NCBI RefSeq assembly: GCF_003058225.1
Contig: NZ_QBUG01000006.1
Span: 62,001-126,000 of the forward strand
Source of the DNA: Promicromonospora sp. AC04
GTDB lineage: Bacteria; Actinomycetota; Actinomycetes; Actinomycetales; Cellulomonadaceae
Length of the DNA: 64,000 nucleotides
Reading direction: 5' to 3'
The position numbers and the translations under genes were made by a program. Below the pieces are notes generated by a model. The model saw nothing but the letters and a program-made list of their open reading frames with translations, had not been told where the DNA came from and searched no databases. Positions 58,625 through 64,000 of this stretch are shown here, piece after piece; position 1 is the stretch's first letter; each line of letters opens with the position of its first letter.

Positions 58625-59734
58625 TCAGGCCGATGACGATCGTCGGCCGGCGTCCGAACCGGGGCTCGGGTCGCGGCGGGAAGCCGCCGGCGCCGGGATC
58701 TCGCCCGACCCCCGCACGACGAGGCGGGTGGGCACGACTACCTGGCGCGCCGGGCTGGTGTCGCCGTCGAGGTGCGCGAAGAGGCGCTCGGCGGCGAGCC
58801 GCCCGATGCGGTCGGGGTCCTGCGCGATAGTCGTGATGGCGGGCTTGATCAGGTCGCTGGTCTCGACGTCGTCGAACCCGACCACCGCGACTTCGCGCTC
58901 GCGGCCGAGCTGCTGGAGGGCCCGGACCGTCCCGATGGTGATCAGGTTCTGGCTGGAGAAGATGGCGGTCGGCGGGTCGGGGAGGGTGAGGAGGCGGCGG
59001 ACGACGGCGGTGGCGGTCACGTCGTCGTGCAGGCCGAGCACGATCAGGGCCGGGTCGGCGTCGATCCCGGCCGCCGCGAGCTCGGAGAGGTACCCCTCCC
59101 GCCTCAGGCGCGCCGTCTCGATCCGCTCGAGGTCGCCGAGGAAGGCGATCCGGCGGTGCCCGAACGACACGAGATGGCGCACCGCGTCACGGGCGCCCTC
59201 GACGTTCGCCGTCACCACGCAGTCCGTCTCGATGCCGTGCGGCGCCCGGTCGACGCACACGAGCGGCGTCCCGCGGTCCGCGTGCACGCGCAGGTAGGAC
59301 TGGTCGTCGCGCACCGGGGTGACGATGAACCCGTCGACCCTGCGCCGGGCCAGTGCTGTCACCGCCCGCAGCTCGGCGTCGGGATCGTCCTCCAGGCTCG
59401 CGGCGAGGACCGCGTACCCGTACTCGGTGGCGACGCGTTCGATCGCGCGGTGGACCTGCGCCGCGAACGGGTTGGCGACGCTGGAGACCAGGAGACCGAG
59501 CGTCCGGGTGCGGCCGTCGGCACGGCGCAGGTTGCCGGCGTGGACGTCGGGCTCGTAGAGGAGGTCCGTCGCGGCGCGGCGCACGCGCTCGGCGGTCGCG
59601 GGGGAGACGTTGGGCTCGCCGTTGACCACCCGGGAGACCGTCTTGATGCCGACCCCGGCGAGCTGCGCCACGTCGCGCATGGTGGGCCGTCGCTGGCGAG
59701 GCGACGGCGGGGAATCGTCTGACACCGATGTCAC
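58625..59734 (-). CDS. LacI-family regulator of the CUT2 sugar operon
   Basis: The 369-residue protein has a LacI helix-turn-helix (MRDVAQLAGVGIKTVSRVVNG) and a sugar-binding domain (VSFGHRRIAFLGD, TAIFSSQNLITIGTVRAL, VAVVGFDD). GTG at 59734 is chosen because AAGGAG lies 10 bp upstream. It is divergent from a CUT2 importer and kinase operon and probably represses it via the palindromes at 59770-59810. Confidence 0.89.
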   Translation of the reverse strand: MTSVSDDSPPSPRQRRPTMRDVAQLAGVGIKTVSRVVNGEPNVSPATAERVRRAATDLLYEPDVHAGNLRRADGRTRTLGLLVSSVANPFAAQVHRAIERVATEYGYAVLAASLEDDPDAELRAVTALARRRVDGFIVTPVRDDQSYLRVHADRGTPLVCVDRAPHGIETDCVVTANVEGARDAVRHLVSFGHRRIAFLGDLERIETARLRREGYLSELAAAGIDADPALIVLGLHDDVTATAVVRRLLTLPDPPTAIFSSQNLITIGTVRALQQLGREREVAVVGFDDVETSDLIKPAITTIAQDPDRIGRLAAERLFAHLDGDTSPARQVVVPTRLVVRGSGEIPAPAASRRDPSPGSDAGRRSSSA

Positions 59735-59762
59735 GAAACAGTCACTCCTTGCATCCGTTGCC

Positions 59763-59810
59763 TTGACCCTACCCGGAGATTCGGGTAGACACTCTCCTGA
59801 CAACGTTGTC
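59763..59810 (+). promoter_or_regulatory. CUT2 promoter with two palindromes
   Basis: TTGACC (59763-59768), 17 bp, TAGACA (59786-59791) can serve as promoter. TACCCG-GAGATT-CGGGTA (59770-59787) is a perfect 6-bp-arm inverted repeat between the boxes, and GACAACGTTGTC (59799-59810) is a perfect 12-bp palindrome at the expected transcription start, with the central CG typical of LacI sites. Confidence 0.65.
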
Positions 59811-59840
59811 GGGCGCAAGCCCTCACGGAGGAGTTCGACG

Positions 59841-60929
59841 GTGAACCTTATGACCAGCAACCGAGCCTCGCTGCGGCGAGGCGTGGCAGTGACCGGGGTC
59901 GTCGCGCTGGGGGCGCTCGCCCTCACGGCGTGCGGCAACAGCGGCGATGAGGCTGACAACGGTGTCGGCGTCTCGCTGATCGTCAAGACGACGACCAACC
60001 CGTTCTTCGTCGCGATGCAGGACGGCGCAGAGGCGGCCGCTGCCGACAACGGCGTCGAGCTGACGATGGCCGCCGGCAAGGCCGACGGCGACGAGGAGAC
60101 GCAGATCCAGGCGATCGAGAACGCGATCGCCCGGGGCGACGCCGGCATCCTCATCACGCCGAACGGCCCGTCCGTCGTCGACGCCATCGAGCGGGCCCGT
60201 GACGCGGGCCTGTACGTCATCGCCCTCGACACGCCGCCCGACCCGGCCGACGCGGTCGACATCACGTTCGCAACCGACAACCGGGAGGCCGGGACGCTCA
60301 TCGGCCAGTGGACGGCCGCCCAGCTCGACGGCGAGCAGGCCACCATCGCGATGCTCGACCTCTTCGACGACAAGGTCGTCTCGGTCGACTACGACCGCGA
60401 CCAGGGCTTCCTGGAGGGCATGGGCATCGACGTGGCCGACCCGGCGGTCAACGGCGACGAGGCCGCCACCGGCTCGTACAGCGGCGGCGAGTACGAGATC
60501 GTCGGCAACGAGGCGAGCCAGGGCGCCGAGGACGCCGGGCGGACCGCGATGGAGAACCTGCTCACCAAGAACCCGGACATCAACGTCGTCTACACGATCA
60601 ACGAGCCCGCCGCGTACGGGGCGTTCCAGGCGCTCGAGGCGGCCGGCAAGTCCGCCGACGACGTGCTGATCGTCTCGGTCGACGGCGGGTGCGCTGGCGT
60701 CGACAACGTCGAGAGCGGCACCATCGACGCGACGAGCCAGCAGTACCCGGTCAAGATGGCCGAGCTGGGCGTCGAGGCGATCGCCGAGCTCGTGGAGACG
60801 GGCACCGCTCCCGAGACCACCGAGGGACTCGACTTCTTCAACACCGGCGTCGCGCTCGTGTCGGACACGCCCGCCGACGGCGTCGAGTCCATCGACTCGG
60901 CCGCCGCGTCCGAGATCTGCTGGGGCTGA
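59841..60929 (+). CDS. CUT2 sugar-binding lipoprotein
   Basis: The 362-residue protein has a lipoprotein signal with LTAC (Cys31) and a periplasmic-binding fold (VSLIVKTTTNPFFVAMQDGAE; AIARGDAGILITPNGPSVVD; VLIVSVDGG), as in ribose and fructose binding proteins. GTG at 59841 has GGAGGAG at 8 bp; the later ATG at 59850 is too far from it. The rest of the operon, with a single-domain ATPase and a PfkB kinase, resembles FrcBCA-type fructose importers. Confidence 0.9.
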   Translation: MNLMTSNRASLRRGVAVTGVVALGALALTACGNSGDEADNGVGVSLIVKTTTNPFFVAMQDGAEAAAADNGVELTMAAGKADGDEETQIQAIENAIARGDAGILITPNGPSVVDAIERARDAGLYVIALDTPPDPADAVDITFATDNREAGTLIGQWTAAQLDGEQATIAMLDLFDDKVVSVDYDRDQGFLEGMGIDVADPAVNGDEAATGSYSGGEYEIVGNEASQGAEDAGRTAMENLLTKNPDINVVYTINEPAAYGAFQALEAAGKSADDVLIVSVDGGCAGVDNVESGTIDATSQQYPVKMAELGVEAIAELVETGTAPETTEGLDFFNTGVALVSDTPADGVESIDSAAASEICWG

Positions 60930-60940
60930 CGACAAGCGCC

Positions 60941-60963
60941 GGCGTCGCCCCTGGGGCGGCGCC
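60941..60963 (+). terminator. Intercistronic hairpin after the CUT2 binding-protein gene
   Basis: GGCGTCGCCCC (60941-60951) pairs with GGGGCGGCGCC (60953-60963), with one U-G wobble. It sits 12 bp after the binding-protein stop and 35 bp before the permease start, like the hairpin after the family 5 binding protein at 21985-22017. Confidence 0.6.
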
Positions 60964-60997
60964 GCGCCTCGTCCCGCCGCACGACCAAGGAGTACCT

Positions 60998-62032
60998 GTG
61001 AGCACATCAACGCTAGCCGCGCCCGGGCACGACCCGGCCGCCGAGTTCCTCGACCGCCGCACGCCGCTCGAACGCGCGCGCGGCGTACTGCACCGCTACC
61101 CGGCCCTGAGTCCGGCGATCGTGCTGGTGGTGTCGGTCATCGTATTCGGGTTCCTCAACGACCGGTTCCTGGCGCCGGGGAACCTGTCCCTGATCACGCA
61201 GCAGGTGGCGGTCGTCGGCACCCTCGCCGTCGCCCAGACGCTGGTGATCCTCACCGCCGGCATCGACCTGTCGGTCGGGGCGACGATGGTCCTGGCCTCG
61301 ATGGTCATGGCCCAGGTCACGAGCGCCGCGGGGGTGCCGCCCCTGCTCGCGCTGTTGCTCGGGCTCGTGGTGGGGCTCGCCGCGGGGGGACTCAACGGCC
61401 TGCTCGTCACGCGGCTCAAGCTGCCTCCCTTCATCGCCACGCTGGGCACGCTCAACATCTACCTGGCCATCACGCTGCTGTACTCGCACGGCGCCACTGT
61501 CCGCGGGGGCGACATGCCGGGATCGATGACGTGGACGGGCACCACCTTCCCCGTGTTCGGCGTGCGGGTCTCCACCGGTGTGGTCCTCATGCTCGCCGCC
61601 TACCTGCTGGTGGCGTTCGTGCTCGCGCGCACCGCCTGGGGCACGCACGTCTACGCGGTCGGCGACGACCGGGACGCCGCCCGGCTCTCCGGCATCAGCG
61701 TCAACCGCGTGCTCGTCAGCGTGTACCTCGCCGCCGGCGCGATCCTCGCGCTCGCCGCCTGGATCCAGATCGGCCGCGCCAACGCCGCGAGCCCCAACGT
61801 CGGCGTCGACATGAACCTCGACTCCATCACCGCCGTCGTCATCGGTGGCACGAGCCTGTTCGGCGGCCGCGGCACGGTCTGGGGCACCCTGCTGGGCGCG
61901 CTGATCGTCGGGGTCTTCCGGAACGGGCTCTCGCTCGCCGGCCTCGACGTGCTGTACCAGACCCTTGCCGTGGGCGTCCTCGTGATCGTCGCGGTCTCGC
62001 TCGACCAGTGGATCAGGAAGGTGCGCAAGTGA
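60998..62032 (+). CDS. CUT2 ABC permease (RbsC/FrcC type)
   Basis: The 344-residue protein has eight to ten helices and the RbsC-type motifs LTAGIDLSVGATMVLASMV, LPPFIATLGTLNIYLAI and VVIGGTSLFGGRGTVWGTLLG. GTG at 60998 follows AAGGAG by 6 bp. Its stop overlaps the ATPase start by GTGA. It forms a homodimeric channel for a monosaccharide. Confidence 0.9.
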   Translation: MSTSTLAAPGHDPAAEFLDRRTPLERARGVLHRYPALSPAIVLVVSVIVFGFLNDRFLAPGNLSLITQQVAVVGTLAVAQTLVILTAGIDLSVGATMVLASMVMAQVTSAAGVPPLLALLLGLVVGLAAGGLNGLLVTRLKLPPFIATLGTLNIYLAITLLYSHGATVRGGDMPGSMTWTGTTFPVFGVRVSTGVVLMLAAYLLVAFVLARTAWGTHVYAVGDDRDAARLSGISVNRVLVSVYLAAGAILALAAWIQIGRANAASPNVGVDMNLDSITAVVIGGTSLFGGRGTVWGTLLGALIVGVFRNGLSLAGLDVLYQTLAVGVLVIVAVSLDQWIRKVRK

Positions 62033-62835
62033 CTACCATCGACGCGACCACAGCGACCGACCGCCCCGGGGACGCGGACACGACTCCCGTCCTCCGGGCT
62101 CGCGGGCTGGTCAAGACCTTCGGCCGGGTCGTCGGGCTCGACGGGGTGGACATCGAGCTGTACCGGGGCGAGGTGCTCGCGATCATCGGCGACAACGGGG
62201 CCGGGAAGTCGACGCTCGTCAAGTGCCTGACCGGAGCCGAGATCCCCGACCAGGGCGAGATCCTGCTCGACGGCAGGCCCGTGCACTTCAAGCGTCCCCA
62301 GGACGCGCGCGCGGCCGGGATCGAGACCGTCTACCAGACGCTGGCGGTCGCCCCGTCGCTCGACGTCGCCGCGAACCTGTTCCTCGGCCGGGAGGTGCGG
62401 CGCAAGGGCCCGCTCGGCTCCGTGCTGCGCATCACCGACCGGGCCGGGATGCGCGAGCGCGCTCGCCGCGAGCTGCGCGAGCTCGGCATCTCGACGCTGC
62501 AGGACGTGACCGTCCCGGTCGAGAACCTGTCCGGCGGCCAGCGCCAGGCGGTCGCCGTCGCGCGGGCCGCGGCGTTCGGCTCGAAGGTCGTCGTCCTCGA
62601 CGAGCCGACGGCGGCGCTCGGCGTCCGCGAGTCCGGCCAGGTGCTCGAGCTGGTGCGGACCCTGCGGGACAAGGGCGTGCCGGTGATCATCATCAGCCAC
62701 AACATGCCGCAGGTCTTCGAGGTGGCCGACCGGATCCACATCCAGCGGCTCGGCCGGCGCGCCGCGACGATCACGCCGAAGTCGCACACCATGACGGAGG
62801 CCGTGGCGATCATGACCGGCGCCGCGGAGGCCTGA
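62029..62835 (+). CDS. CUT2 ABC ATPase, single nucleotide-binding domain (FrcA type)
   Basis: The 268-residue protein has Walker A GDNGAGKST, signature LSGGQRQAV, Walker B VVVLDEPTAALG and the H-loop ISHNMPQVFEVADRI. Unlike RbsA it has one ATPase domain, so it acts as a dimer, as FrcA does. The GTG overlaps the permease stop, and the kinase gene starts one base after its stop. Confidence 0.9.
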   Translation: MTTIDATTATDRPGDADTTPVLRARGLVKTFGRVVGLDGVDIELYRGEVLAIIGDNGAGKSTLVKCLTGAEIPDQGEILLDGRPVHFKRPQDARAAGIETVYQTLAVAPSLDVAANLFLGREVRRKGPLGSVLRITDRAGMRERARRELRELGISTLQDVTVPVENLSGGQRQAVAVARAAAFGSKVVVLDEPTAALGVRESGQVLELVRTLRDKGVPVIIISHNMPQVFEVADRIHIQRLGRRAATITPKSHTMTEAVAIMTGAAEA

Positions 62836-62836
62836 C

Positions 62837-63790
62837 GTGCACGCTGACGAGGGCGGCCGGGTCCTCGTCGTCGGCGAGGCGCTCACCGACGTCGTCACGT
62901 CGGCCGACGGGCGGCACCGGGAACATCCGGGCGGAAGCCCGGCGAACGTCGCGGTGACGCTGGGCCGGATGGGGCACCGGCCCTTGTTCGCGACGTCGGT
63001 CGGCCGCGACGACCGCGGCCGCCGCATCCAGGAGTGGCTGACGGAGTCCGGGGTCGAGCTCACGCCCGGCAGCGCAGGCAGCGGCGCGACCTCCGTCGCG
63101 GCCTCCCGCCTCGGCCCGGACGGGGCCGCCGACTACGAGTTCGCGCTCCGCTGGGCGCCCCGCCTGCCTCGGGCGGGCGCTGCGAGCGTCGTCCACGTGG
63201 GTAGCGTCTCGACCCTGCTCGAGCCCGGCGCGGGCGACGTGCTGCGGCTCGTCGAGGAGGCCCGAGCGACGGCGACGGTGACCTACGACCCGAACCTGCG
63301 GCCGTCGATCTGCCCGGACCGCGCGGCGGTCCGGCGCCGGGTCGAGCGCCTGGTCCAGCTGGCCGACGTCGTGAAGGTGTCGGACGAGGACCTGGCCTGG
63401 CTGTACCCCGGGGAGACCCTCCGGGCGGTGCTCGGCCGCTGGTCCGACGCCGGGCCGGCCGTCGTCGTCGGCACACGAGGCGCGCGGGGCGCCGTGCTCC
63501 TGGCCGACGGCGTGGAGCTCGACGTGCCGGGCCGGGCCGTCACGGTCGTGGACACGATCGGCGCGGGTGACGCGTTCATGGGCGGGCTGATCCACGGCCT
63601 GCTGGCCGCGGGCCTGGACGGCGCGGACCGCCGGACGCTCCTGAGAGCCGTGCCGACGCCGACGCTGGAGGAGATACTGCGCTTCGCCGCCGGCATCGCG
63701 GCGGCGACGGTGAGACGGCCCGGGGCCAACCCGCCGTGGTTCTCGCGCAGTGCCGTGGGGTACGAGCGGCGCGTCGAGGACCACGGCTGA
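62837..63790 (+). CDS. PfkB-family sugar kinase, fructokinase-like
   Basis: The 317-residue protein has the PfkB N-terminal GGSPANVAVTLGRMGH and the C-terminal DTIGAGDAFMGGLIHGLL with the catalytic Asp, and YDPNLRP in the middle. It would phosphorylate the sugar taken up by the preceding CUT2 importer; fructose is likely given the FrcA-type ATPase, ribose possible. GTG at 62837 starts one base after the ATPase stop. Confidence 0.88.
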   Translation: MHADEGGRVLVVGEALTDVVTSADGRHREHPGGSPANVAVTLGRMGHRPLFATSVGRDDRGRRIQEWLTESGVELTPGSAGSGATSVAASRLGPDGAADYEFALRWAPRLPRAGAASVVHVGSVSTLLEPGAGDVLRLVEEARATATVTYDPNLRPSICPDRAAVRRRVERLVQLADVVKVSDEDLAWLYPGETLRAVLGRWSDAGPAVVVGTRGARGAVLLADGVELDVPGRAVTVVDTIGAGDAFMGGLIHGLLAAGLDGADRRTLLRAVPTPTLEEILRFAAGIAAATVRRPGANPPWFSRSAVGYERRVEDHG

Positions 63791-63831
63791 CCCTCCCTCG
63801 GCCTTGGAGCTCGGCTCCTCCACGGTAGATT

Positions 63832-63849
63832 GATTGGGCATATCCAATC
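63832..63849. promoter_or_regulatory. Inverted repeat before the gntR gene
   Basis: GATTGG (63832-63837) and CCAATC (63844-63849) are inverted copies around GCATAT, 15 bp before the GntR start. It is a likely autoregulatory operator. Confidence 0.45.
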
Positions 63850-63864
63850 GGTGAAAGGCCACCC

Positions 63865-64000
63865 GTGAGCCAGCCGCTCTACCTCGAGGTGTACGAGAAG
63901 CTCCGCGACGCGATCCACGCCGGCACGTACCGCGTCGGTGACCGGATGCCCGCCGAGGCCGAGCTGACCAAGCAGCTGGGGGTAAGCGCCATCACGCTGA
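63865..64000 (+). CDS. GntR-family regulator, N-terminal part (3' end outside window)
   Basis: Only 45 residues are in the window. They begin SQPLYLEVYEKLRDAIHAG and continue YRVGDRMPAEAELTKQLGVSAITL, the GntR winged-helix start with the usual spacing between the first helix and the recognition helix. GTG at 63865 follows GAAAGG. The ligand-binding domain is beyond the window, so the subfamily (HutC type is likely from the sequence) cannot be confirmed. Confidence 0.88.
   Translation, partial: MSQPLYLEVYEKLRDAIHAGTYRVGDRMPAEAELTKQLGVSAITL

Overview
The window is high-GC, gene-dense DNA with strongly GC-biased third codon positions, chains of genes overlapping by ATGA or GTGA, many GTG starts, several apparently leaderless starts and a mycothiol-dependent maleylpyruvate isomerase. 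Together these point to an actinomycete. The load of polysaccharide-degrading enzymes suggests a soil or plant-litter member of the Micrococcales (Cellulomonas/Promicromonospora type), but that genus-level guess is inference. No rRNA, tRNA, CRISPR, prophage or insertion sequence was seen. Both window edges cut genes.

Layout. 1-9.7 kb: the end of a copper-type P-ATPase, then small stress and membrane-protein operons with local regulators. These are a DoxX-SRPBCC / DUF6463 / small membrane protein operon facing an MBL-MarR-SRPBCC operon across a palindromic control region; a deazaflavin-type nitroreductase facing a TetR gene; and a DoxX + NAD(P)-binding operon facing a SnoaL-fused ECF sigma factor, with an ECF41-type promoter on each strand. 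9.7-14.7 kb: a self-contained P450 cassette (TetR, P450, [3Fe-4S] ferredoxin, ferredoxin reductase, SDR, MerR). 14.7-24.9 kb, minus strand: a fructan locus read LacI -> family 5 solute-binding lipoprotein -> permease -> permease-ATPase fusion -> ATPase -> two GH32 enzymes, with a duplicated LacI operator upstream. 24.9-36.7 kb: an MMPL exporter, then a LacI-controlled CUT1 importer with a GH78 rhamnosidase, an SDR and a secreted alginate-lyase-fold protein. 36.9-58.3 kb: an aromatic-acid catabolic region. It holds a gentisate operon (dioxygenase, FAH hydrolase, mycothiol-dependent isomerase, MarR), a TauABC-type importer with one frameshifted permease, a beta-oxidation-like set (CoA ligase, thiolase, MaoC hydratase, SDR, hotdog thioesterase), and a second set (FAH protein, ADP-forming CoA ligase, FAD monooxygenase, alpha/beta hydrolase, aldehyde and alcohol dehydrogenases). 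Two PaaX-like repressors control these sets. 58.3-64 kb: a LacI-controlled CUT2 sugar importer with a PfkB kinase, and the start of a GntR gene.

How the genes may work together. The most interesting reading is that the 36.9-58.3 kb region forms one route. An alcohol or aldehyde would be oxidised to an acid, a hydroxycinnamate-type acid would be activated to its CoA ester, its side chain shortened by hydratase, dehydrogenase and thiolase, the hydroxybenzoyl-CoA hydrolysed, the ring hydroxylated to gentisate, and gentisate opened to pyruvate and fumarate. Every step has a candidate enzyme, but the substrate is inferred from gene content and is untested.
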